Shown here in pieces: positions 16,089 through 24,632 of a stretch of DNA of 64,000 nucleotides; within the stretch, counting starts at the first letter, position 1; every line of letters begins with the position of its first letter. A model generated the notes under the pieces. That model had not been told where the DNA came from, searched no databases, and saw nothing but the letters and a program-made list of their open reading frames with translations. Source of the DNA: Flavobacterium sp. LHD-80 (GTDB lineage Bacteria > Bacteroidota > Bacteroidia > Flavobacteriales > Flavobacteriaceae); the NCBI RefSeq assembly GCF_030929605.1, contig NZ_JAVFVS010000012.1, positions 1 to 64,000 of the forward strand, read 5' to 3'. The position numbers were made by a program, and so were the translations under genes.

Positions 16089-16862
16089 TTATGTATTCGA
16101 AGTATTATTCTTAATCTCTCGAACTTCACGTTTCAATTCTAAAAGCAAATCTTTCATTGCTCCAGTTTCCGATATTTCTTGTTTTTTATCCGAACGGCCG
16201 ATGTTGCATTCGTATTCCCAAATCTCCAAAATATCAGAAGCTTTCACTTCATAATTTGGGTAAAAACTATTATCTGATTCTAAAACCAGAGCGTTCTTTT
16301 TGTTTTTATTGAGACGTTTATAAACCATTCCTTCATTTTTGGTAATCAGAATATAGGTTTTTCCATCCATCACCTCTCCCAGTTTTTCTACATAACGACC
16401 AATAATAATAGAGCCATCTTCGTGCGGAGGCATTGAATCGCCTTCAACGGGAAATCCGCGATGTTTTCCTGGTCCTAAAAAAGGAAGTGTAATCTGCTGT
16501 AAACTTTCAATATATTCTGGATCAGCATATCCGTTAAGATAACCTGCTTTTGCTTTTTGGGAAACAATTTCAATAAAATTTTCTCCAAAACTATCCACTT
16601 GAATGGGCAAAATAAGTCGGTTTCCTTCTAGTTTGATCAAATTTTGCACATCAATTTTACGTATATCGACAGATAATATCAAGTCGATACTCATATGAAA
16701 ATATAATGCAATCTTCTTTAAAATGTCATACGGTGCTTCCGAAGTTCCGTCTTCGTATTTCACGTATCTTCCTCTTGTAATACTTAGGTTTTCAGCTAAT
16801 TTTTCTTGTGATATTTTATGCTTAACCCTTAGTGCTCTGATGTTGTCTGAAAATAAGGACAT
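16089..16862 (-). CDS. LexA-like self-cleaving repressor (XRE HTH + S24 peptidase)
   Basis: 257 residues from the ATG at 16862 (a longer frame to 16964 would overlap the opposite promoter and dinB start, so it is rejected). Residues 7-63 form an XRE/Cro helix-turn-helix (ISQEKLAENLSITRGRYVKYE). Residues 100-220 form an S24 peptidase domain with an Ala106-Gly107 bond in QKAKAGYLNG, Ser143 in VEGDSMPP and Lys182 in GMVYKRL. The spacings Ala-to-Ser (37) and Ser-to-Lys (39) are close to those of LexA. The C-terminal tail is acidic and basic. It should repress until RecA-stimulated self-cleavage. It is divergent from dinB with 89 nt between, so it probably controls both itself and the mutagenesis genes. 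Confidence 0.87.
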   Translation of the reverse strand: MSLFSDNIRALRVKHKISQEKLAENLSITRGRYVKYEDGTSEAPYDILKKIALYFHMSIDLILSVDIRKIDVQNLIKLEGNRLILPIQVDSFGENFIEIVSQKAKAGYLNGYADPEYIESLQQITLPFLGPGKHRGFPVEGDSMPPHEDGSIIIGRYVEKLGEVMDGKTYILITKNEGMVYKRLNKNKKNALVLESDNSFYPNYEVKASDILEIWEYECNIGRSDKKQEISETGAMKDLLLELKREVREIKNNTSNT

Positions 16863-16881
16863 AATTAATTTGTTATAATTT

Positions 16882-16931
16882 GGAACAGCAAATATACAAA
16901 AAATTGTTATCACCTGTGCTAATTTTGTTCC
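16882..16931. promoter_or_regulatory. Two facing promoters with GGAACA operator half-sites
   Basis: On the minus strand TATATTTG (16896-16889) is a perfect -7 box for the repressor gene. On the plus strand TAATTTTG (16920-16927) is one for dinB. Next to each box lies GGAACA read away from it (16882-16887; and TGTTCC 16926-16931, the same word inverted). The symmetry suggests that the S24 repressor binds both promoters through this word. Confidence 0.6.
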
Positions 16932-16951
16932 ATACAAAAACAAAAAGGAAA

Positions 16952-18133
16952 ATGGCACGGGCAATTGTACATATGGATTTGGATACCTTTTTTGTATCCT
17001 GCGAGAGACGCACCAACTCTGAACTCAATGATATTCCGCTTATTATAGGTGGCGGAGACCGTGGCGTTGTGGCCTCTTGTTCGTATGAAGCCCGAAAATA
17101 TGGAGTCCGTTCTGCGATGCCAATTCGTATGGCATTAAAACTTTGCCCAGACGCAAAAGTGATGAAAGGCGACATGGAATTATATTCGCAACTTTCTCAT
17201 GATGTGACTGAAATTCTTCAGGAAAAAGCGCCTGTTTTAGAAAAAGCAAGTATCGATGAATTTTATATGGACATTACTGGAATGGACAAATTTCACGGAA
17301 GTTATAAATGGACAAATGAACTGGCTCAAAAGGTGATTAAAGAAACCGGACTTCCAATTAGTTTTTCATTATCCATCAACAAAACCGTTTCTAAAATTGC
17401 AACTGGAGAAGGCAAACCTGTTGGGAATCTTCAAATTCCGGAACAAGAAGTACAAGATTTTTTAAATCCGCTTTCGATTCAGAAAATCCCGATGGTTGGC
17501 GCTGTGACTTTTCAGCTTTTGTCCCGAATTGGTGTTCGCAAAATCCAGACTTTGGCCGAAATGCCTGCCGAAGTTTTACAACAGATGATTGGCAAAAATG
17601 GTTTGGAACTTTGGAAAAAAGCCCACGGAATTGACCATACTCCTGTTGAACCTTATACCGAAAGAAAATCAATTTCGACCGAAACTACTTTTTCTCAAGA
17701 TACTATCGATCTTGCCAAACTGAGAAGAATATTATTAGGAATGGTCGAAAAACTGGCTTTTCAACTTCGTGCGGAACAATGGCTGACCTCAACCGTTACA
17801 GTCAAAATACGTTACGCCAATTTTGATACCGAAACCAAACAATGTCGAGTAGCTTATACCTCTGCCGATCATATTTTGACGAAAAATGTAATAGAACTTT
17901 TTGAGAAAGTGTATCAGCGTCGTATGCGTCTGCGTTTAATTGGCGTTCGCTTCAGCGGACTCGTGCGTGGCACTTATCAAATTGATCTTTTTGAAGACAC
18001 TCAGGAAATGCTTTCACTTTACGAAGCCATGGACAAAATGAAAAGCCGTTATGGTTTTGATGCCGTAATGCGTTGTGCCGGAGCTCATTTTAAACCAAAT
18101 ACCAAAGACAAAATTTTAAAACGAAAAAAATAA
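16952..18133 (+). CDS. dinB: Y-family translesion DNA polymerase IV
   Basis: 393 residues from the ATG at 16952 (MARAIVHMDLDTFFVSCERR). The earlier in-frame start would lie upstream of the predicted promoter. Catalytic acidic residues are in HMDLDTFF and in KASIDEFYMDITGM, the palm motifs of UmuC/DinB enzymes. The fingers motif ASCSYEARKYGVRSAM is present, followed by a helix-hairpin-helix segment and the little-finger domain. It copies past damaged bases in the cytoplasm. Its stop overlaps the next start (TAATG at 18131-18135), so dinB and the following DnaE-type polymerase gene are translationally coupled. A divergent LexA-like repressor points to damage induction. Confidence 0.93.
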   Translation: MARAIVHMDLDTFFVSCERRTNSELNDIPLIIGGGDRGVVASCSYEARKYGVRSAMPIRMALKLCPDAKVMKGDMELYSQLSHDVTEILQEKAPVLEKASIDEFYMDITGMDKFHGSYKWTNELAQKVIKETGLPISFSLSINKTVSKIATGEGKPVGNLQIPEQEVQDFLNPLSIQKIPMVGAVTFQLLSRIGVRKIQTLAEMPAEVLQQMIGKNGLELWKKAHGIDHTPVEPYTERKSISTETTFSQDTIDLAKLRRILLGMVEKLAFQLRAEQWLTSTVTVKIRYANFDTETKQCRVAYTSADHILTKNVIELFEKVYQRRMRLRLIGVRFSGLVRGTYQIDLFEDTQEMLSLYEAMDKMKSRYGFDAVMRCAGAHFKPNTKDKILKRKK

Positions 18134-19368
18134 TGTATCTCAATTGTCATTCTTATCATTCGTTACGTTACGGCACAATTCCGCTTAAGGAATTGATTGC
18201 TGAAGCCGTTTTGCATGATATTAAAGCAATGGCATTGACTGACATTAATACCGTTACCGGAATTTACGATTTCATAAAAGCGTGTCAGGAAAAAGAAATC
18301 AAACCTTTAGTCGGAATGGAATTTCGATGCAATCATCAATTCCGATATATTGGTTTGGCACAAAATGCCGAAGGTTTGGCAGAAATGAATGTTTTTCTGA
18401 CGGAACATAATTTCAGCGGAGAAACTTTGCCTTTAATCGCGCCTGAATTCAAATCGGTTTTTGTGATTTATACTTTGAAAAATGCTCCGAAAGTGCTTCG
18501 CCAAAATGAATTTATAGGTATTCGTCCTGAAGAAGTTTCGAGGCTTTTTACATCGGAACATAAAAATAAAATCTTAAAGATGGTTGTGTTACAGCCGGTA
18601 ACTTTTAGAACCAAAACAGAATACAATCTGCATAAAATTCTTCGGGCAATTGATACTAATATTATTTTATCCAAACTCACAGAAGCTGATCATTGCAAGA
18701 TTTCAGATTTGATGCAACCTGAAGGATCTCTTTGGCCTTTTTATGAAAAATATCCTGAAATCATAAAAAACACTCAGAAAATCATTGATTCCTGCAGTTT
18801 TGAATATGAATTTGGTATTCCAAGAAATAAAAAATTCTATACCGAAAGTCGTCAGGAAGATTTAGAAAAACTAACTGATTTAGCTTGGGAAGGTTTTCAA
18901 AATCGTTATGACAAAGGTAATTCGGAAGCAAAAAAACGTGTCGAAAAAGAACTAAAAGTAATTGATGAATTAGAATTCAGCGGTTATTTTTTAATTACCT
19001 GGGACATTATTCAATACAGCAACAGTCAGGGTTTTATGCACATTGGACGCGGAAGCGGTGCCAACAGTATCATTGCTTATTGTCTCGGAATTACCGATAT
19101 CTGCCCTATTGAACTCGATTTGTATTTTGAACGTTTTTTAAACCTCAACCGCAAAACTCCGCCCGATTTTGACATTGACTGGAGCTGGCAGGAACGCAAC
19201 ACAATTCTGGAATATATTTTCGGGAAATACGGTAAAGATCACGTTGCCTTTTGCGGTACAAATGTTGAATTTAAATACCGATCTATCTTCAGAGAAGTTG
19301 GAAAAGTTTTTGGTCTTCCGAAAGAAGAACTGGATATGCTGGCCAAAAATCCTATGGCTTTGCATTAA
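18133..19368 (+). CDS. DnaE-type polymerase, N-terminal fragment
   Basis: 411 residues before the in-frame TAA. It holds the PHP domain (about 1-200, starting NCHSYHSLRYG and including MALTDINTVTGI) and the first part of the polymerase palm. That part has GRGSGANSIIAYCLGITDICPIELD-type sequence and the two metal-binding aspartates of PDFDIDW (near residue 350). It stops within the palm shortly after GTNVEFKYRSIFREVGKV. The fragment could be made, coupled to dinB through TAATG, but it lacks the third aspartate and the fingers. Confidence 0.6.
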   Translation: MYLNCHSYHSLRYGTIPLKELIAEAVLHDIKAMALTDINTVTGIYDFIKACQEKEIKPLVGMEFRCNHQFRYIGLAQNAEGLAEMNVFLTEHNFSGETLPLIAPEFKSVFVIYTLKNAPKVLRQNEFIGIRPEEVSRLFTSEHKNKILKMVVLQPVTFRTKTEYNLHKILRAIDTNIILSKLTEADHCKISDLMQPEGSLWPFYEKYPEIIKNTQKIIDSCSFEYEFGIPRNKKFYTESRQEDLEKLTDLAWEGFQNRYDKGNSEAKKRVEKELKVIDELEFSGYFLITWDIIQYSNSQGFMHIGRGSGANSIIAYCLGITDICPIELDLYFERFLNLNRKTPPDFDIDWSWQERNTILEYIFGKYGKDHVAFCGTNVEFKYRSIFREVGKVFGLPKEELDMLAKNPMALH

Positions 19369-19404
19369 ACCAATAAGATTGTAAAACTGGTTCAGCAATA
19401 CGGA

Positions 19405-21186
19405 ATGTTGCTCGAAAAATACCCCAATCAGCGCAGTATGCACGCCTGCGGAATTCTGATTTCTGAAGAACCAATTACAAACTATACACCTCTTGAAATG
19501 CCTCCAAAAGGATTTCCAATCGTATTGTTTGACATGCACATCGCCGAAGAAATTGGTTTCGAGAAATTCGATATTCTAAGTCAGCGTGGTATTGGCCATA
19601 TTGATGACAGCGTAAAACTAATTGAAAAAAATCGCGGTATAAAAGTTAATATTCGCGATACTTCAATTTCTAAAGACGAAGCCGTTTGCAATTCCTATTT
19701 AGCAAAAGGACATACTATTGGCTGTTTTTATATCGAAAGCCCCGCTATGCGCGGTTTACTGCGTCGTTTAAATTGTGACAATTACAAAATTCTTGTCGCC
19801 GCGTCGTCTATTATTCGTCCCGGCGTTGCTCAATCCGGAATGATGAAAGAGTACATTTTTCGTCATAACAATCCAACTCAGTTTGAGTATTTTCATGAGG
19901 TTTTCAAAGAACATCTTGGCGAAACTTACGGCATTATGGTTTATCAGGAAGATGTAATTAAAATTGCCCAGCATTACGGTGGACTTCCAGCTCCTGACGG
20001 CGATATTCTTCGTCGTGCTATGTCAGGAAAAGGAAGATCTCTCGAAGCCTTGCAAAAAGTAAAAGATAATTTCTTTGCGAGCTGTGCTCAAAAAGGGCAT
20101 CCCGAAACTTTGAGTCAGGAAATTTACCGTCAGATCGAATCTTTTGCGGGCTATTCTTTCTGCAAAGCGCACTCGGCTTCTTATGCAGTTGAGAGTTATC
20201 AAAGTTTGTACTTGAAAGTCAATTATCCTGTGGAATTTATGACAGCAGTAATCAACAATCAGGGCGGTTTTTACAGAACCGAAGTGTATGTACACGAAGC
20301 AAGAATGTCTGGCGGAACAATTCATAATCCGTGTGTGAATAAAAGCGAATATCAAACCACTTTATATGGTACCGATATTTATCTCGGTTTTATGCACATT
20401 CAAAGTCTGGAATCAAAAATCGCTCATTTAATTGAAGAAGACCGAAATAAAAAAGGGGATTTTAATTCTTTGGAAGATTTTATAAACCGAATTCCAGTAG
20501 GGATTGAAGGTGTTAAAACTCTGATTTTCATTGGCGCTTTTCGTTTTACGGGAAAAACCAAAAATCAGCTTTTGGTTATTGCGAGTTTGCTTTTAAACAA
20601 TTTTAAACCTGAAAACAGAAACTTAAAACTTATACAAGAACCCGTTAAAGAATATAAACTTCCAACACTCGAGCGTTCAGTTTTTGAAGATGCTTTTGAC
20701 GAAATCGAATTGTTGAGTTTTCCTGTTTCCTGTACTGTTTTTGACATTTTACAAACCAAACATCGTGGCGATATAATGGCAAAAGATTTGGTTCAATATC
20801 ATAAAAAACAAGTCCGAATGCTGGCGTATCTAATTTCCAGAAAACACGTTCCTACCAAAAAAGGAACCATGTATTTTGGAACCTGGATCGATCACGAAGG
20901 CACTTATTTTGATACCGCTCATTTTCCGGATAGTTTAGAGAAATATCCGTTTCAGGGCGGAGGTTGCTATTTATTGTTAGGAAATGTCGAAGTCGATTAT
21001 CATTTTCCGACCATCACAATTATCAAAATGGCAAAAATGCCTTTTATTCCCGATCCGCGTTATATGGATTCAAAAGATCAATACAGAACACAAAATCAAA
21101 TTAAAGAAGATATAAGCCTTACGCACAGAAAACCTTATCCATCGGAACATGAAATTAATCTGCCGCGACATAGGATGAAATTTTAG
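19405..21186 (+). CDS. DnaE-type polymerase, C-terminal fragment
   Basis: 593 residues in the same frame from an internal ATG, 36 nt after the stop. It contains the third catalytic aspartate (FEKFDILSQRGIGHIDD), the fingers (RPGVAQSGMMKEYIFRH, YGIMVYQEDVIKIA, RAMSGKGRS, FCKAHSASYA) and a helix-hairpin-helix region (FINRIPVGIEGVKTLIFIGAF). An OB-like C-terminal part follows (VRMLAYLISRKHVPTKKGTMYFG). No ribosome-binding site is visible at 19405, so translation would depend on reinitiation. It most likely represents the distal part of one broken gene. Confidence 0.55.
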   Translation: MLLEKYPNQRSMHACGILISEEPITNYTPLEMPPKGFPIVLFDMHIAEEIGFEKFDILSQRGIGHIDDSVKLIEKNRGIKVNIRDTSISKDEAVCNSYLAKGHTIGCFYIESPAMRGLLRRLNCDNYKILVAASSIIRPGVAQSGMMKEYIFRHNNPTQFEYFHEVFKEHLGETYGIMVYQEDVIKIAQHYGGLPAPDGDILRRAMSGKGRSLEALQKVKDNFFASCAQKGHPETLSQEIYRQIESFAGYSFCKAHSASYAVESYQSLYLKVNYPVEFMTAVINNQGGFYRTEVYVHEARMSGGTIHNPCVNKSEYQTTLYGTDIYLGFMHIQSLESKIAHLIEEDRNKKGDFNSLEDFINRIPVGIEGVKTLIFIGAFRFTGKTKNQLLVIASLLLNNFKPENRNLKLIQEPVKEYKLPTLERSVFEDAFDEIELLSFPVSCTVFDILQTKHRGDIMAKDLVQYHKKQVRMLAYLISRKHVPTKKGTMYFGTWIDHEGTYFDTAHFPDSLEKYPFQGGGCYLLLGNVEVDYHFPTITIIKMAKMPFIPDPRYMDSKDQYRTQNQIKEDISLTHRKPYPSEHEINLPRHRMKF

Positions 21187-21257
21187 TATTCAGTGTTCAG
21201 AATTTAGTGTTCAGGTAGACACTGTGACTGAACACTAAATTCTGAACACTGAACACT
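21185..21257. repeat. 30-bp inverted repeat (TTCAG family), copy A
   Basis: The arm at 21185-21214, which includes GTGTTCAGAATTTAGTG, pairs with 21228-21257, one mismatch in 30, loop 13. The same word set recurs as an inverted repeat between rpoB and rpoC (57482-57548). It begins on the last base of the polymerase stop region. Confidence 0.85.
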
Positions 21258-21294
21258 TAAAAAATAACTAAAGAAGAACTTACGTTATATAAAG

Positions 21295-22674
21295 ATGAAA
21301 AATACGGAATATGCCATAGTCGATATCGAAACCACAGGTGGTAACGCCAGTGGCAGTCGCATTACAGAAATCGCCATCATTATTCATGACGGTGAAAATG
21401 TAATCGATCGCTTCGAAACGCTTGTTAATCCAGAGAAAGAAATTCCACTTTCTATTTTTGGATTAACGGGGATTAATAACGAAATGGTGGCTAATGCGCC
21501 TATTTTTGATGACATTTCGGAGAAAGTTCTCGAAATGCTTACTGATCGTATTTTCGTTGCTCATAATGTCAACTTCGATTATTCTTTTGTACGTCATCAA
21601 CTGGAACAAGCGGGATTTAAATGGACCGCAAGAAAACTGTGTACCGTTCGCGCTGCACGAAAAATCAAACCGGGATTAGCATCATACAGCTTAGGAAAAC
21701 TTTGCCATTCGCTAAATATACCTTTAGAAAATCAACATCGCGCTGGTGGAGATGCAGATGCAACTGCAATCTTATTTTCTCAATTACTGGAATGCGACGA
21801 TGAAGGCGAGATTGCAAAAATGGTTAAAATGACTTCACAAGATCAGCGTTTGCCTCCTAACCTTCCTCCCGAAGATTTTAATAATTTACCCGAAAAACCA
21901 GGTGTCTATTATTTTTATAATGAGGTAAAAAAAGTGATTTACGTTGGAAAGGCAATCAACTTAAAAAAACGCGTAGCTTCTCATTTTAGCGGTCATAAAA
22001 TCAATCCGCAAAGGCAACATTTTTTAAGAGATATTCACGGAATTTCCTTTGAAGTCTGTGCTACCGAATTAATGGCGCTTTTGCTAGAATGTACCGAAAT
22101 AAAACAGCTTTGGCCGACTTACAACAGAGCATTAAAACGTTTTGAAGAAAGATTCGGTATTTATCAATATGAAGCAAGAAACGGATATAAATATTTAGCA
22201 GTTGGAAAACTAAGCAAGTTCCAGACTTGTATTCATGAATTTAATAGTTTATACAACGCCATAAATTTACTCAGAGATTTGTCTGAACAATTTAAAATTG
22301 ACCAAAGATTCTGCAAATATTCGAGACCCGAAGAAAGAGAACTTCCGCAAAATAATGATATCAAAAATCTCCCAGATGTCTTATTTCATAACGAACAAAT
22401 CGATAATGCAATTGATTTTTTATTAAATAACAGACCCACTTTTGCGATTATAGACAAAGGAAGATCAAAAGACGAACGAAGCTGTATCTGGATTGAAAAT
22501 GGTCATTTTTATGGAATGGGATATATTCCTTCAGATATTTCGATTCATGATCCGTTAGAAGTAAAAAATTATGTCACACAATACAAAAGCAATCAATATA
22601 TGGTGCATTTAATTTTTGCTTTCGCAGAAAAATATCCAGGTAAAGTATTCTTTAACAATCCGTTTCAGAATTAA
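21295..22674 (+). CDS. DEDDh exonuclease fused to a GIY-YIG nuclease
   Basis: 459 residues in two parts. Residues 1-180 are a DnaQ/epsilon-like 3'-5' exonuclease: AIVDIETTGG (DxE), HNVNFDYSF (second Asp), and HRAGGDADAT (His and final Asp of the DEDDh set). Residues about 195-285 are a UvrC-type GIY-YIG domain: PGVYYFYNEVKKVIYVGKAINLKKRVASHF with the Glu in LLLECTEIKQLWP. A C-terminal region of about 170 residues is less conserved. Such fusions occur in Bacteroidota and Actinobacteria and are thought to act in DNA repair. The position after dinB and the DnaE-type gene suggests the same damage response; a proofreading or end-trimming role is inference. Confidence 0.87.
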   Translation: MKNTEYAIVDIETTGGNASGSRITEIAIIIHDGENVIDRFETLVNPEKEIPLSIFGLTGINNEMVANAPIFDDISEKVLEMLTDRIFVAHNVNFDYSFVRHQLEQAGFKWTARKLCTVRAARKIKPGLASYSLGKLCHSLNIPLENQHRAGGDADATAILFSQLLECDDEGEIAKMVKMTSQDQRLPPNLPPEDFNNLPEKPGVYYFYNEVKKVIYVGKAINLKKRVASHFSGHKINPQRQHFLRDIHGISFEVCATELMALLLECTEIKQLWPTYNRALKRFEERFGIYQYEARNGYKYLAVGKLSKFQTCIHEFNSLYNAINLLRDLSEQFKIDQRFCKYSRPEERELPQNNDIKNLPDVLFHNEQIDNAIDFLLNNRPTFAIIDKGRSKDERSCIWIENGHFYGMGYIPSDISIHDPLEVKNYVTQYKSNQYMVHLIFAFAEKYPGKVFFNNPFQN

Positions 22675-22697
22675 GCTAAAATCTAGAAAATTAAGTT

Positions 22698-23324
22698 ATG
22701 ACACTATTTAACGACACCGAATTATTTACCGCAGGTTTGGCAGGAAAAAAAGTATTTGACATTCCTGATTCTGAATTGATTTTGATTGATAATTTCTTCA
22801 CAAAAGAAGAATCTGATCGTTTTTATGAAAGAATTCTTCGCAAAACCAAATGGAGAGAATATGAAATGGAAATTTATGACAAAACCTATACTGTTCCTAG
22901 AATGATTTCTTGGTATGAAGACAAAGATAATCCTGGAGCAGACCTGAAAGGACCTGACTGGACTTATGATTTATTGACTATTCGAGGCCGCGTTGAAAAA
23001 GAAACGCAGGTTGAATTTAACAGCCTTCTCTTAAATTTATACCGAAATGGAAGTGACGGCGTAGGCTGGCACAGCGACAAAGAACATAATTCGGGACCAA
23101 ATCCTATTATTGCTTCGGTGACTTTTGGCGAAACGAGAATGTTCAGACTTCGTCATAAATATAGCAAGGAAATTCCGCAGGTTGAGATTCCGCTGCATCA
23201 CGGTTCCTTTTTATTAATGGCTGGAACGACTAATAGTTTTTGGCAACATCAAGTTCCGAAAACAGCTCGCGATGTTTTGCCAAGGATCAATCTTACCTTT
23301 AGAAGAACCAATCGAAAACTTTGA
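22698..23324 (+). CDS. AlkB-like 2-oxoglutarate/Fe(II) dioxygenase
   Basis: 208 residues. The double-stranded beta-helix core shows the iron ligands H-x-D (GWHSDKEHN) and a distal His (WQHQVPKT). The 2-oxoglutarate-binding arginines are in RINLTFRRT, with the usual NLYRNGSDGVGWH and ITFG-type ASVTFGETR segments. AlkB enzymes remove methyl groups from 1-methyladenine and 3-methylcytosine in DNA or RNA. It lies 23 nt after the exonuclease gene, in the same direction, which makes it part of the putative damage-response operon. The N-terminal extension (about 30 residues) has no known signal. Confidence 0.92.
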   Translation: MTLFNDTELFTAGLAGKKVFDIPDSELILIDNFFTKEESDRFYERILRKTKWREYEMEIYDKTYTVPRMISWYEDKDNPGADLKGPDWTYDLLTIRGRVEKETQVEFNSLLLNLYRNGSDGVGWHSDKEHNSGPNPIIASVTFGETRMFRLRHKYSKEIPQVEIPLHHGSFLLMAGTTNSFWQHQVPKTARDVLPRINLTFRRTNRKL

Positions 23325-23450
23325 TTTTTATAGAATTGAATGATTAAGAAAACTTTTTTTTGACTAAAAAAACAGTAGGATATTCCTTCTTTAAAAAGTT
23401 AAAACCCACACTGTATGAACCTTTTATTAGGCAAACCCTATCTTTTTTAC

Positions 23451-23458
23451 TACTTTTG
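23451..23458 (+). promoter_or_regulatory. -7 box of the DUF1810 gene
   Basis: TACTTTTG matches TAnnTTTG, 28 nt before the ATG at 23486, followed by CAACC as in many flavobacterial starts. TTA rather than TTG stands at the -33 distance. Confidence 0.5.
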
Positions 23459-23485
23459 CAACCTTTTTTAAAATACAATACCATA

Positions 23486-23947
23486 ATGGCTTATTCAAAC
23501 AATGATTTAGCGCGTTTTTTAGATGCGCAAAATAAACTTTATCTTACCGCTCTTTCTGAAATCAGAAAAGGGAAAAAAGAAACGCACTGGATGTGGTTCA
23601 TTTTTCCGCAAATAAAAGGTTTGGGCAAAAGTGATACAGCAAATCTTTATGCCATTAACGATTTAAAAGAAGCTTCAGTTTATTTAGAGCATCCTATTTT
23701 GGGAAAACACTTAATCGAAATTTCAGAACTTTTATTGACTTTCAAAAGAAAATCAGCTGATGGAATTTTTGGCGATTTAGATGCGCGCAAATTGCGTTCG
23801 TCTATGACTCTTTTTTCATTGGTAGAAAATACAAACCCAATATTTCAGGAAATCCTAGAAGCTTTCTTCTCAGGAGAATCTGACCCACTTACTTTGTCCA
23901 TTATTAATTCAACAATAAAATCATCTGCTGAAGCTGTTGAGATATAA
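23486..23947 (+). CDS. DUF1810 family protein
   Basis: 153 residues from the ATG at 23486. An upstream TTG-started extension would cover the predicted -7 box and is rejected. The segments DLARFLDAQNKLY, ETHWMWFIFPQIKGLGKS and SSMTLFSLV are characteristic of DUF1810, a cytoplasmic family of the macrodomain/NADAR-like neighbourhood with no firm biochemical role. It follows the AlkB gene but has its own -7 box and a strong terminator behind it, so it may be a separate unit. Confidence 0.85.
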   Translation: MAYSNNDLARFLDAQNKLYLTALSEIRKGKKETHWMWFIFPQIKGLGKSDTANLYAINDLKEASVYLEHPILGKHLIEISELLLTFKRKSADGIFGDLDARKLRSSMTLFSLVENTNPIFQEILEAFFSGESDPLTLSIINSTIKSSAEAVEI

Positions 23948-23975
23948 AACAGATTCCAGATTATTTATATCAAAG

Positions 23976-24006
23976 AGACACTGCTTAATTGCAGTGTCTT
24001 TTTTTT
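23976..24006 (+). terminator. Intrinsic terminator after DUF1810
   Basis: AGACACTGC-TTAATT-GCAGTGTCT is followed by seven T. Confidence 0.9.
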
Positions 24007-24132
24007 ATCTTATGAAGAACAAAAAAATCAAAATGGAGGTTAAAATGGTAATTCTTATTTAGCGAAATACTAATTTTCAGACAATTAATTCCTAACTTGC
24101 ATGTACGAAACACTTTCAAAACCAAACAAATC

Positions 24133-24543
24133 ATGTCTGAAAAAATTAAAGTGCTCCAAATTATCCATCTTGCCATTTGTGCGGGAACAATTATAGCTTA
24201 TTACATTTTAGGCGACCTTTCGATTGAAAAATTACGCATTCCGGTAATCGATTCTTCTTCCGCAGTATATGTTTTAATTCCTGTTCTAGCGTTTGTTTTT
24301 AGCAGTTTTCTATTCAAATCTCAATTGAAACAAATCAATCCAAAATTAAAACTTGAGGAAAAATTCCCTATTTATCAAACAGCTTCGATCCTGCGCTGGG
24401 CTGTTCTTGAAGGTGCCGCTTTTTTAATCTTAATTTTAAAACCAGATTTTATATTATTCGGAATTCTAATTTTAATTTATCTGATTTTCCTAAGACCAAC
24501 GGCAGAAAGAATAGACAATGATTTATCGAATACTAACAATTAA
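24133..24543 (+). CDS. Small integral membrane protein of unknown function
   Basis: 136 residues from the ATG at 24133 (MSEKIKVLQIIHLAIC). Four hydrophobic stretches are visible: about 7-27, 43-62, 88-106 and 106-122. The last two are close together and are followed by a charged tail ending SNTNN. It does not resemble a transporter family that I can name; similar four-helix proteins are common in Flavobacteriia. It converges on the permease gene, with a shared terminator between. Confidence 0.7.
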   Translation: MSEKIKVLQIIHLAICAGTIIAYYILGDLSIEKLRIPVIDSSSAVYVLIPVLAFVFSSFLFKSQLKQINPKLKLEEKFPIYQTASILRWAVLEGAAFLILILKPDFILFGILILIYLIFLRPTAERIDNDLSNTNN

Positions 24544-24548
24544 AATAA

Positions 24549-24583
24549 AAAAAGCGTCTTATAATAAAATAAGACGCTTTTTA
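24549..24583. terminator. Two-way terminator between convergent genes
   Basis: AAAAGCGTCTTAT / ATAAGACGCTTTTT has A-runs on the left and T-runs on the right, so it can end transcription from both the membrane protein gene and the permease gene. Confidence 0.85.
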
Positions 24584-24632
24584 ATTTATAGACAAAGTAT
24601 AAAACTTGAAACTTTAAACCTTAAACAAAATT

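Larger units (their letters stand above)
18133..21186 (+). pseudogene. Error-prone DnaE-type DNA polymerase III alpha, interrupted by an in-frame stop
   Basis: A single reading frame of about 1017 codons encodes an alpha subunit of the short, DnaE2/ImuC-like kind, but codon 412 is TAA (19366-19368). Sequence on both sides stays in the same frame, and the 12 codons after the stop (TNKIVKLVQQYG) are typical of the polymerase, so nothing has been lost except this codon. A CAA-to-TAA change would explain it. The catalytic aspartates are split: PDFDIDW lies before the stop and FEKFDILSQRG after it. Neither half should be active alone. A sequencing error is the main alternative. The gene overlaps dinB by one base. 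Confidence 0.8.

Noticed and set aside
16863..16964. Longer N-terminus for the XRE-S24 protein
   Set aside because: It would read through the divergent promoter region and overlap the dinB start, and its residues are hydrophobic without family match.
19366..19368. Programmed recoding at the TAA in the polymerase gene
   Set aside because: UAA is not used for selenocysteine or pyrrolysine, no slippery run or downstream stem is seen, and the frame does not shift.
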